Assembly: GCF_958979055.1 (NCBI RefSeq)
Contig: NC_084887.1
Span: 39,001,120-39,065,119 of the forward strand
Direction of reading: 5' to 3'
DNA: 64,000 bases
DNA from: Alnus glutinosa
Taxonomy: Eukaryota > Streptophyta > Magnoliopsida > Fagales > Betulaceae
The notes below the pieces were generated by a model. That model saw only the letters and a program-made list of their open reading frames with translations. It searched no databases and was not told where the DNA came from. A program made the translations under genes and the position numbers. Shown here piece by piece: positions 55,183-64,000 of this stretch. Position 1 is the first letter of the stretch, and each line of letters starts with the position of its first letter.

Positions 55183-58179
55183 ATGAGTACACGCAGTGGG
55201 AGGGAGTACCACGCTCCCCAACTCACCCAACAGCAACGAGACGAAATGCTAGTGAATTTGGTCGAGCAGATAGGTGATATGAGCAAGAAGGTGGACACGA
55301 TGTGGAACCACCACATGGAGAAACCAGGAGGATCGGGCGAGAAGAAAGATGGTGAAGAAGTTGAAGGAGAAGATCAAAATGGAGACAATGACGTGCGGCA
55401 GCGTTTTAACCCAGCTTTCCACAACTCCGACTATGCACCCCGCTACCCCAACAACACTGGACCACGTTACTACAGGGGAGAAGAGAATCCTCACTTTGAA
55501 GGCTATAATAACCAAGTAGATGAAGCAACGAAGCGGGTCAGGATCGAGGTACCCGATTTCCACGGTAAACTTGATCCCTATGCTTTCCAGGACTGGCTAA
55601 CGTCCTTAGAAGATTACTTTGAATGGTATGGGTTGGCACCTACGCGACAGGTTCGGTTTGTGAAAATGAAATTGAAGGGGCAAGCTCGGGTTTGGTGGCA
55701 AAGCGTAGAAGATCACCTTCATCGCCTCCGTCAACCACCCATTGCAGATTGGAGCGAAATGAAACTAAAGCTTCAGGAAAAATATCTACCGGTCGATTAT
55801 GAAGAAGTCCTCTTCGAGGAGCTGTTGTTACTACGGCAAGGACACTTAACTGTCGAAGAATTCACCAACAAATTTCACGAGTTGTCCATCCGCAGCCGTA
55901 TATCTGAAACTGATCGCCAAACCATCGCTCGTTATAAGACGGGTCTACGGGAAGATATTAAGAAGGAACTCCTCACGGTGCGACTGGTCAGTATCGAGGA
56001 AGCATACCAGTTGGCATTACGAGTGGAGCAACAGTTGCGCAATGCCACAACACGCCGCGCGTCCCAAGGTTGGAACAACCTTCTACCTCTCAGCTCCTCA
56101 ACGGCAGCATCACGAACGATTCCCAATGGACCAGAACGTCTTCCCGGTAAGGGAGCTAACCAGGCGAGTCGTACTTCAGTGGAGCGCGATGATCCAAAGG
56201 GAAAAGCGGTAGCTCACAACCGATCTGACAGAGGTAAAGAGGAGTGTTACCGATGCGGGGGCAGGGGCCACTACGCGGTAGTTTGTCCCACACGGGAGCA
56301 GAAGTTCACAATGATTTGTGGAGAGGTCGAACCACAAGCTGAGGCCGATGATTCCCAACCAGCCCACAATCTACACGAGGACCCCAATGTGGAAGCGCCA
56401 GAGGAGGTCTTGGAGTGTTCCACCCTACCATTGTGCGTCATTCGAAGGGTTCTAGCTGGGCAGAAAAAGACGGAATTAGAGGCGGACGACTGGCTCCGAA
56501 ACAACATTTTCCACACCAGAGTTGAGCATAATAGGCGGGCGCTGAACCTCATCATTGATAATGGGAGCGGTATGAACATTATTTCCAAGGACACCGTGCG
56601 CAAGCTGAATTTACCTCTGGAGAAACACCCACAGCCGTACAAGCTTAGTTGGGTGGATGATACCTCCATTCCGGTAAAGCATCGTTGTTCCCTTACGTTT
56701 TCATTGGGAAATTCCTATGAGGATACCCTGTGGTGTGATGTCATTCCCATGCAAGCTTGCCATGTGTTGCTGGGACGACTTTGGCTATACGATCGACGGG
56801 TGTTATACGATGGGTTTGCAAATACTTATACCTTCCTATATAAGGGTAGAAAAATAGTCCTGAAGCCCATGAAAATCCAGGATTTTAATGCTCCTTCCGA
56901 AGAAACTAGGGTGCTGTCCTTGCGGCAGTTCTCCATGGCTTGTCAAGACCGCAACATCATCCTTGCTGTGGTAGCCAAGCCCACTGTGAATGAAGTAACG
57001 ATACTATGGCCGGTGGAAGTGCAAACCCTCTTGAAAGAATTTGCAGACCTGACTCCCGAAGACCTCCCACAATCCCTCCCACCTATGAGGGATATCCAAC
57101 ATGCCATCGATTTAATCCCGGGAGCCTCTCTACCCAACCTTCCCGCCTACAGGATGAGCTTGGAGGAGCATCGTGAAATGCAGCGACAAGTTCAAGACTT
57201 GTTGGACAGAGGTTTCATTCGAGAGAGCCTAAGCCCATGTGCTGTCCAGGCTTTACTCACCCCAAAGAAGGATGGTAGTTGGCGGATGTGTGTGGACAGC
57301 CGCGCCATCAACAAGATAACGGTAAAATACCGATTTCCTATTCCTCGTTTAGATGATATGCTGGATGTCTTGCATGGCTCGCAGGTATTTTCAAAAATCG
57401 ATCTCCGTAGCGGTTACCATCAGATTCGCATTCGTCCCGGCGACGAGTGGAAGATCGCCTTCAAAACCCGAGCAGGGTTATTTGAGTGGCTCGTCATGCC
57501 GTTCGGGCTCACCAATGCCCCGAGCACGTTCATGCGTGTCATGACTCAAATCTTACGGCCTTTCATTGACAAGTTTGTCGTCGTTTACTTCGATGACATC
57601 CTCATCTTTAGCCGAGATCATTCGGAACACCTACAGCACATTCGCCAAGTCCTTGAGGTTCTGAGGTTTGAAAGTCTCCTCATCCATCTTAAGAAGTGCA
57701 CATTTGCTCAAGCATCTGTTTTGTTTTTGGGCTTTGTTATCTCTGCGCAGGGAATTTCCATGGATGCCTCTAAAGTTCAGGCCATTACCGAGTGGCCCAC
57801 CCCGGTCAATGTACACGATGTCCGGAGCTTCCACGAGTTGGCATCTTTTTATCGCAGATTTATCAAGAACTTCAGTGCAATCATGGCTCCTCTAACCGCA
57901 TGTACCAAAGCAGGGCCATTCACATGGACCCCTGCCGCCCAGAAGGCATTTGAAACCATCAAGAGCAAACTCACAGAGGCACCCGTACTCAAACTCCCGG
58001 ATTTCTTGCAACCTTTTGAAGTAACTTGTGATGCGTCCCATGTGGGTGTTGGGGGTGTCCTCAGCCAGCACCGTCACCCTATAGCCTATTTCAGTGAGAA
58101 ACTTAATGAGACACGGCGACGGTATCCTGCCTATGATCTGGAGCTCTATGCGATCGTCCAATCTCTCAAATACTGGTGA
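55183..58179 (+). CDS. Chromovirus Gag-Pol, first part: Gag, protease, reverse transcriptase, start of RNase H
   Basis: 998 residues from the ATG at 55183 (MSTRSGREYHAPQ). The frame is open further up into the LTR without a better start. Gag core: VRFVKMKLKGQARVWWQSVE to about residue 270. Zinc knuckle CYRCGGRGHYAVVC (about 350). Protease motif LIIDNGSGMNII, where Asn replaces the usual Ser, Thr or Gly after the catalytic Asp. Reverse transcriptase runs from LLDRGFIRES and LTPKKDGSWRMCVDSRAINK through DLRSGYHQIRIRPGDEWKIA to the active site VVYFDDILIFS. RNase H begins EVTCDASHVGVGGVLSQ. The frame ends at TGA 58177-58179 within RNase H, where relatives have Arg after YW; a single C-to-T change from CGA would explain it. 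The same frame goes on for 567 codons. Confidence 0.93.
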   Translation: MSTRSGREYHAPQLTQQQRDEMLVNLVEQIGDMSKKVDTMWNHHMEKPGGSGEKKDGEEVEGEDQNGDNDVRQRFNPAFHNSDYAPRYPNNTGPRYYRGEENPHFEGYNNQVDEATKRVRIEVPDFHGKLDPYAFQDWLTSLEDYFEWYGLAPTRQVRFVKMKLKGQARVWWQSVEDHLHRLRQPPIADWSEMKLKLQEKYLPVDYEEVLFEELLLLRQGHLTVEEFTNKFHELSIRSRISETDRQTIARYKTGLREDIKKELLTVRLVSIEEAYQLALRVEQQLRNATTRRASQGWNNLLPLSSSTAASRTIPNGPERLPGKGANQASRTSVERDDPKGKAVAHNRSDRGKEECYRCGGRGHYAVVCPTREQKFTMICGEVEPQAEADDSQPAHNLHEDPNVEAPEEVLECSTLPLCVIRRVLAGQKKTELEADDWLRNNIFHTRVEHNRRALNLIIDNGSGMNIISKDTVRKLNLPLEKHPQPYKLSWVDDTSIPVKHRCSLTFSLGNSYEDTLWCDVIPMQACHVLLGRLWLYDRRVLYDGFANTYTFLYKGRKIVLKPMKIQDFNAPSEETRVLSLRQFSMACQDRNIILAVVAKPTVNEVTILWPVEVQTLLKEFADLTPEDLPQSLPPMRDIQHAIDLIPGASLPNLPAYRMSLEEHREMQRQVQDLLDRGFIRESLSPCAVQALLTPKKDGSWRMCVDSRAINKITVKYRFPIPRLDDMLDVLHGSQVFSKIDLRSGYHQIRIRPGDEWKIAFKTRAGLFEWLVMPFGLTNAPSTFMRVMTQILRPFIDKFVVVYFDDILIFSRDHSEHLQHIRQVLEVLRFESLLIHLKKCTFAQASVLFLGFVISAQGISMDASKVQAITEWPTPVNVHDVRSFHELASFYRRFIKNFSAIMAPLTACTKAGPFTWTPAAQKAFETIKSKLTEAPVLKLPDFLQPFEVTCDASHVGVGGVLSQHRHPIAYFSEKLNETRRRYPAYDLELYAIVQSLKYW

Positions 58180-59880
58180 CACTACCTTATCCACAGAGAG
58201 TTCGTGTTGTACACTGATCACGATTCTCTGCGCTATATCCAGTCACAGAAGAAACTTAACGCCCGGCATGCCCGATGGGTGGATTATTTGCAACAGTTCA
58301 CATTTGTGTTGAAACACAAGGCGGGCAGTGAAAACCGCGTTGCAGATGCACTCAGCCGCCGAGCCCATGTTCTCACCTCACTTGTAGTGGCTGTCACGGG
58401 GTTTGAAGAGCTCAAACGCTGCTACCCGGGAGACCCTGACTTTGGCCTCATTCATGCAGAGGTATTGAATGGACCTTCGTCCGCCCACCCCCACTATACT
58501 GTCCAAGATGGGTACCTCTTCTTCAAAAATCGATTGTGCATTCCCAAGACCTCTGCTCGCGAGTTCGTAATTCAAGAACTGCATGAGGGAGGACTAGCTG
58601 GCCACTTTGGCCGTGACAAAACTGTTAGTCTCGTTGAAGACCGTTTCTTTTGGCCCGGATTGTTCCGTGATGTCACCACAGTGACCCAGCGTTGTCGTGT
58701 ATGTCAGCTAGCTAAGGGGCAACGCCAAAACTCGGGACTTTATACACCCCTGCCTATTCCCACAGCGCCTTGGACGGATTTGAGTATGGATTTTGTTCTC
58801 GGTCTTCCCCGTACACTTCGTGGTCATGATTCCATCTTTGTGGTAGTGGACCGATTCTCCAAGATGGCCCATTTCCTGGCCTGCTCCCGCACCTTTGATG
58901 CATCCCGAATAGCTACTCTGTTTTTCTCTGAAGTTGTTCGTCTACATGGATTACCCACGACCATTGTATCCGACCTGGATGTGAAATTTGTCAGCTACTT
59001 TTGGAAAACATTATGGGCCAAGTTGGGCACCAAACTGCAATTCTCTAGTGCCTATCATCCCCAAACGGACGGCCAAACGGAGGCGGTCAATCGCAGTTTG
59101 GGTAACCTTCTGCGTTGTCTTGTTACTGACCATGTCACCTCATGGGACCTCCTTCTTCCCCAAGCCGAGTTTGCATACAACAATTCGGTCAACCGCAGCA
59201 CTGGACGGTCCCCATTCGAGATTGTTACCGGGCTTCAACCTCGCACACCGATAGACTTGGTGCCTCTACCCCTGCCTCCCCGGGTCAGTGAGGGTGCTGA
59301 CGACTTTCTTCGACATATTCAGGACATCCACGAGAAGGTTCGGACGCAGATTGCTGTCAGCAACGACCGTTACAAAACTCGGGTGGACGCTCACAGGCGA
59401 ACGGTGGACTTCCAACCAGGAGACATGGTGTTGATTCATCTCCGGCCCGAACGCTTCTCTAAAGGTTCCCTGCATAAACTCCATTCTCCCCGAGCTGGGC
59501 CATTCCAGGTTCTCCAAAAGTTGGGTGATAATGCCTACCGCATTGACCTTCCTTCCCACTTAACCTTCAGCCCCATCTTCAATGTAGCAGACCTCACCCC
59601 TTATCACGGATCCCCAAAGTCTGCTCTCCCTACTCCGCCGGTCTCTCTCCCCTCCACTGCCAAACCTCGAGATGAAATCGAAGAAATCTTGGATGACCAA
59701 ATTGTTTCCACCCGCCGTGGTGGCTACCAGAAGTTCTTAGTCAAGTGGAAGAACCGCCCATCATCTGATTGCTGCTGGTTGCAGACCGAGGAAGTCCAAC
59801 GCCTGAATCCCGACCTCTATGAATTTTATCAGAACCGTCATTCGCCGGAGTCGAATGCCTGTCCGGTGGGGGGAAATTGA
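58180..59880 (+). pseudogene. Chromovirus Pol, second part: rest of RNase H, integrase, chromodomain
   Basis: In frame with the first part but cut off by the TGA at 58177-58179, so it is translated only by readthrough. RNase H ends with YTDHDSLRYI..KLNARHARWVDYL and a late D in RVADALSRR. Integrase: zinc finger HEGGLAGHFGR ... CRVCQLAK; core D in LSMDFVLGL, D in VSDLDVKF, E in DGQTEAVNR with 35 residues between the last two (DD35E). At the end, EEILDDQIVSTRRGGYQKFL and VKWKNRPSSDCCWL form a chromodomain-like module thought to steer insertion to certain chromatin. The stop TGA (59878-59880) is made of the first three bases of the 3' LTR. Confidence 0.9.
59861..59877 (+). other. Polypurine tract of the chromovirus
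   Basis: CCGGTGGGGGGAAAT, still inside the coding frame, directly before the LTR start TGACGG. Confidence 0.75.
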
Positions 59881-60268
59881 CGGCGTCATGGGTTACAAGA
59901 GTTATTTTAGTAATTATTTTCTTATTATTTTCTTGCTCAATAAGGATCCTTTCCACATGGAAAGTATATTGCTCCTATAGCAAGTATCCGTTAGTCTGTT
60001 ATTTTTATTTGGCAAGTAGCCGTTGTATCCAATAAAGGGTCTACTCGAAAAGGCTAGTAATAATGTGGGCAGCGCGTAATTCACTAGGGTTGGATTAGGG
60101 TTTCATCCTAATCCTATTTAACCTCTCTTCTGTAATCGAATGAAGGTAGAATAATTTTGATGAATAAAGCTATGGTTTATTCCCCTGAGGTGTGATTCCT
60201 CCCATCCCCAACGAGACGTTGGTTACCTTCCCCAGTTCTTTGTCCTTTTTCTACATTCTGCTGCGTCA
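59878..60268 (+). repeat. 3' LTR of the chromovirus
   Basis: 391 bp, identical to the 5' LTR apart from one base near the end. Confidence 0.95.
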
Positions 60269-60273
60269 AAGGA

Positions 60274-62974
60274 TATGCTGCTATATTAAACGGATCTACA
60301 TATCTTAAAATTATGTGCAGATAGTGAATGCATGCGGTTATTGTCCGCCTATATTTTGAAGAAACGTAAACTAAATCAATAATTTATGGGACATTGACAA
60401 TTAGATGGATGGTCGAAGAGAATATGTGTAGTTTTTTTCTTATTTTTTATTTGGCTTTGTCCTAATTGAATTGAACTATGTGTGTTAATGCCCTCTCTTG
60501 CTTGTGTTAGCTATATGTTTTTTTTTTTTTTTTTTTAATGTAATAATAAAAGAAAAAATCTGTTTAGATTTTGTTATAAGTAGATGGTGTTGTAGAAATA
60601 TGACTTAATAATCATTACTTGTGGAAGAATATCTACCAACTACAACGGACCTTTTGTTGCCACGCATTGGACGCGGGAATCTGGTGGCTTAATACAAAGT
60701 GACATGAGAAGAGCGTGGACATCACACGAATTCAGGGAGTGTGGAAATGGCAACCTCAACGCACGGTGATGGGGAAATAATTTTCAAATGAAGAAATCAG
60801 ATTAGGATGATTCATTGATTCTAATTTCTAGGCGGACGATAAGCAGTGGTTTTGGTTTTCCTCGCTGTCTCTTTAGAATTGCTGGTTTAGTCTTGTAGCG
60901 AGTCATTTCTTGGCACCTTCCTAAGCTTTCAATTTCTGTATGTTGTCACCCTATAATCTGTCCCTTTCAATCTGTCATTCAAAAAATTAAAAATTAAAAA
61001 TTAAAAAAAATCCAGATTATCAAATGGATAAATGAGCAGAGGGATATTAATACATTTTTACATAAATTAATATCAATTTAATAGATTGAAATAAAATAAT
61101 TTCTCCCAACTGAATTTGAAAAAACAAATATTAACCCTCAATTTAAATTATTTAATTAGTACTTAAAGTCGCCTGCAATGAATTTATATTTTAATTTTGA
61201 ATATAGAGAAATTATGATAAGATAGGGAGTAGCAAATTTAAGAGTACTTCTCCATGGCTGCAGGTAGTTGTATGATCACCAATAATTGAGTAATTTTAAA
61301 AGCAGGTTGGACGTCAAATGAGCTGTATATTATAATCAATCATTTTGAGCTACTAATTATTTTTTTTAAAAAAAAAAATATAAATTTATTGAGGTAGATA
61401 ACATCATAGTATATGGAACATGTCTATCAATTTTGCTTAATTTCGTCAGCCCTTCGTATTTGGCAAGTATTAATGATATATTGATATATTAGTATTTTCT
61501 TTTTTGTTTTTTTGGTATGATAAATTTAAGAACTATTCTACATGCATGCACGATAGGATCATCTCAAGTTCCCATTTCCCCTTTCCCCCTACTTAATAAT
61601 AATAATAAAAAAAAAAAGAAAAAAAAGAAGCAAATATATAGTTCGACCATGGTGTAGGGTATTTTGGTGGAATTAATCTCTTTTATTTGATACTTGAAAA
61701 ATTAATAACCCTTTTTTTTAATTATTGTACTTCAAATGATCGCCATGTCATTTTTTGCACACAGGTACGAATTTTGTAGTAGAAATATGCTCATGAGATC
61801 GAAATTGCCTATAATTTGATCAAGTGAAAAGACTTACTTATTTGAACAGGTATTCAAACAACTTAAAATCCAATTAGCCGCAATTTAGTTAAAGGCGTTG
61901 ATGAGGTGCCCGTCCAAACATCTTGAGGTGCCGAACTCATCGATCTATTTGAACAAATAAAACCCTATCAAATCCCTTCACAATTGGCTGTTGGACTTTT
62001 TTGCAATTCTAACAACTAATTACAAGACTCCAGTGACCAGTCCATTCTGTTAAGGGTCGACGTTTTTGCAAAACAAGTACACAACCTCACGCGTAAAAAA
62101 TGGGCCCCAAAAGATGAAAGATACAAAGTGGGCTGAGTTCAGGTCAAATACCTTCGAGCCTCGCTTAACGCATTCACATTGACAAGCCCAACACTTATTC
62201 ATTTTGGGGCAAGTCGGCTCCACATTGATCTTTCAAAGCAATCCACGTGCAACCTTATTTGTAGTCATTGACCACATCAACGCAGTCAGTGCACTCTTAT
62301 TTGTTAAAGAATTATAAGACTGAATAATGCTAGCTACATGCAGGGGTGGAACTAAAATTTAAGGAGATGGGAGACAAAACTAAGAAATTAAAATTTTTAT
62401 GGGTAAAAATTAATTTTGGAGGGGTCCATTTCATAAAATGAAAGAAAATTTTTCAAAAAATTTTAGATTTTGGAAGGGCTCGAGATCCTTCAAGGTTAAG
62501 GGTGATTTTGCCCTCGGCTACATATTACACTTCTATTTTACTGAATTGAGGTGGTCAATAGTACTCATTAACTCTTTATTTATTTATTACGAATGGCTAA
62601 TTTAAGAGTTAGCCCAGTAGAATGATGGCATATAGTAGGGTGGATTACTGATCAGTTTTATTTGTTATCTTGCTCTGAAAACAAAAAAATATATGTAAAT
62701 ATTGCGTAAACAATGCCATTGGTGGCAAATGACACTATTTCTATATACTATTTTCTACGAAATCAGCTCAAACTCAAAACTAAGAAATGGACAACTATGC
62801 GTTACCATAATGCTATAAACACAAATTACCGTACGTAACATACACACCAAAGAAAAAGAAAAAAAAAAAAAAAAAAAGAGAGGGAAAAACCCAATTAAAA
62901 TAACCTGAAACAGAATGAACAGGTCCACTCCGGCCTCAAACGCTTCAATTAGTATAGAAGGTTAAGGGCTGGGT
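60274..62974. other. Intergenic DNA downstream of LEP
   Basis: AT-rich, with poly-A/T runs (60519-60537, 61603-61627, 62858-62877). 62343-62520 (GGGGTGGAACTAAAATTTAA..) is a repeat also seen inverted near 54060-54165. The last part holds the LEP 3' untranslated region. No gene recognised. Confidence 0.5.
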
Positions 62975-63754
62975 TCAGAAGAAATAAGATGAAGAGCCCA
63001 AATCAAAACCCTCAGGCACCGTATCCGAAACTGGGGGCATCCTGCTAAATAGTGGGCTATGCATGTACTCCATTGAGTCCAACCCCATCATCGATATCCC
63101 CATTGAGTCGAACCCCGTTGTTACCGTGGTCTGCTCCGAGTACCCCATCAGATCATGACCACAATCCGGCACGCTCATATTTGAGCCAAGGTATCCAGAA
63201 ATGTCAGAGGGAAAAGGAGGGAGCTCAGTGTGATTATTATGGGTTGAATGGTTGCCGGATACGGCAGTACCATAGTTGTCAATGGCGGGTTCTTGATGAC
63301 AAGAGCTGGAAGCAGAAGCCCAGAGCTGGTGGTCTCCAATATCTGACATTGCCGGAAAACCGCATGAATCCATACTTGAAAGGGGTTGGGGTGTGGGAGT
63401 GGGAGTGGGAGTGGGAGGGACAAAGAGGGACGAGAAGTTTTGTTGGGTTTCATCAGGAGAGATAATAGAGGTGACAGAAGAGGCAGGTGGCATGTCCGAG
63501 TACACGAAGTTGGTGCGAGCACGTGGGCCTCGCATGGAGCGGGCGGCTCTGTCATAGGCCAAGGCAGCTTCCTCGGCGGTGTCGAAGGTGCCCAGCCAAT
63601 GCCTTTCTTTCGTGGAAGGGTCTCTAATCTCGGCCGCATATCTTCCCCATGGCCTTCTTCGAACACCCAGAAATCTCACTGTCGACGTTTCTAGCGTTTG
63701 CGTTTGCGTTTGCGTTTGCATCTTTTTGCTCTTTGGCGCCGTAGATGGGTTCAT
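62975..63754 (-). CDS. LEP: AP2/ERF transcription factor LEAFY PETIOLE
   Basis: Intronless, 259 residues from the ATG at 63754 ([13 protein letters not shown]). One AP2 domain at residues ~28-85: [57 protein letters not shown]. Directly after comes [17 protein letters not shown], and near the C-terminus [16 protein letters not shown], both characteristic of Arabidopsis LEP (group VIII ERF), which promotes cell division in the leaf margin and blade-petiole region and affects germination. Two dipeptide repeats stand out: (QT)n before the AP2 domain, coded by GCGTTT-type hexamers, and (PT)n after it. Acidic and Ser-rich stretches between may activate transcription. The length is about 50 residues above Arabidopsis LEP because of the Ser/His/Asn-rich middle. 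Confidence 0.93.
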   Translation of the reverse strand: MNPSTAPKSKKMQTQTQTQTLETSTVRFLGVRRRPWGRYAAEIRDPSTKERHWLGTFDTAEEAALAYDRAARSMRGPRARTNFVYSDMPPASSVTSIISPDETQQNFSSLFVPPTPTPTPTPQPLSSMDSCGFPAMSDIGDHQLWASASSSCHQEPAIDNYGTAVSGNHSTHNNHTELPPFPSDISGYLGSNMSVPDCGHDLMGYSEQTTVTTGFDSMGISMMGLDSMEYMHSPLFSRMPPVSDTVPEGFDLGSSSYFF

Positions 63755-63876
63755 GTCTTAATTTCTTTGTGAAACAATAGTCCTACGGCCTATAGTACTA
63801 TCTCTCTTCTCTTTGTGTTCCGAGTGCAGCCTGTGATTGTTTCGGAGGCCTTGTCTGGGGTTGCTCTGTACTGTCG

Positions 63877-63884
63877 TTTAAATA
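63877..63884 (-). promoter_or_regulatory. Possible TATA box of LEP
   Basis: TATTTAAA on the minus strand, about 125 bp before the LEP ATG. The leader between is CT-rich. Weak match, suitable position. Confidence 0.35.
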
Positions 63885-64000
63885 AGAGTTCTGATCATGA
63901 GCTTCTCAATCATACCCAGACCTTCTTTCACAGTGAATGCCTTTATTAATTTAATTTGGATTATTAAATGTTCACTTTTTTAAGCCGGTTAAAAAAAAGG

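Larger units (their letters stand above)
54635..60268 (+). mobile_element. Complete, very young chromovirus (Ty3/gypsy) element
   Basis: 5634 bp with two 391-bp LTRs, a primer site, one long gag-pol frame and a polypurine tract. Exact 5-bp duplications AAGGA flank it (54630-54634 and 60269-60273). Comparing the LTRs base by base I find one difference (CCCTAACG versus CCCCAACG), so it inserted recently. A chromodomain-like end after integrase assigns it to the chromoviruses; the clade is not certain. One nonsense codon interrupts pol. It lies between KUP3 and LEP, in no gene. Confidence 0.96.

Noticed and set aside
1-64000. tRNA, rRNA or organelle-derived DNA
   Set aside because: No cloverleaf with conserved B-box, no rRNA-like segments and no plastid or mitochondrial genes were seen by eye; the tRNA-like TGGTATCAGAG stretches are retrotransposon primer sites.

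Overview
This window is nuclear DNA from a flowering plant. Split genes with GT-AG introns, plant-specific families (AP2/ERF factors, KUP potassium transporter, trehalose-phosphate phosphatase, chloroplast Mfd-like helicase), AT-rich intergenic DNA and plant LTR retrotransposons, TRIMs and MITEs all agree. Protein similarity points to a eudicot, most likely a woody rosid; the species cannot be fixed from sequence alone. There is no sign of bacterial or organellar DNA, and no RNA gene was recognised.

Layout. 1-7600 is the 3' part of a Ty3/gypsy element of the Tat type: RNase H-integrase end of pol, an array of about 30 hairpin-forming repeats, an antisense extra gene in two overlapping frames, a polypurine tract and the 3' LTR. 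7.7-11.5 kb holds two PIF/Harbinger-type elements. Then follow NAA30 (11.6-14.3 kb, minus), an ERF113/RAP2.6L-like factor (17.1-18.5 kb, plus), two Mutator-like non-autonomous elements (18.8 and 20.1 kb), a trehalose-6-phosphate phosphatase with puzzling upstream exons (22.3-27.7 kb, plus), a TMEM45/DUF716 membrane protein (29.6-30.5 kb, minus), a SYP22-like vacuolar Qa-SNARE (31.5-34.0 kb, minus), a chloroplast Mfd-type helicase (35.3-43.8 kb, minus), a broken lipid-transfer-protein gene (44.4-45.0 kb, minus), KUP3 (45.9-53.2 kb, minus), a very young complete chromovirus (54.6-60.3 kb, plus) and LEAFY PETIOLE (63.0-63.8 kb, minus).

The host genes do not form one pathway. KUP3 directly upstream of the Mfd-like gene matches the neighbouring Arabidopsis pair At3g02050-At3g02060, so this is an old conserved neighbourhood. 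Exon structures were worked out by hand from splice sites, reading phase and protein similarity, and all of them close in frame. Much of the interest is in the mobile DNA: eight insertions still show exact target-site duplications (5 bp, TTA, 9 bp, or 15-19 bp), which fixes their borders to the base. I found no convincing new multi-gene system. The best candidates for follow-up are the antisense gene and hairpin array of the Tat element, the upstream exons of the phosphatase gene, the chromovirus with a single nonsense codon, and two short retroposons that share one tail.
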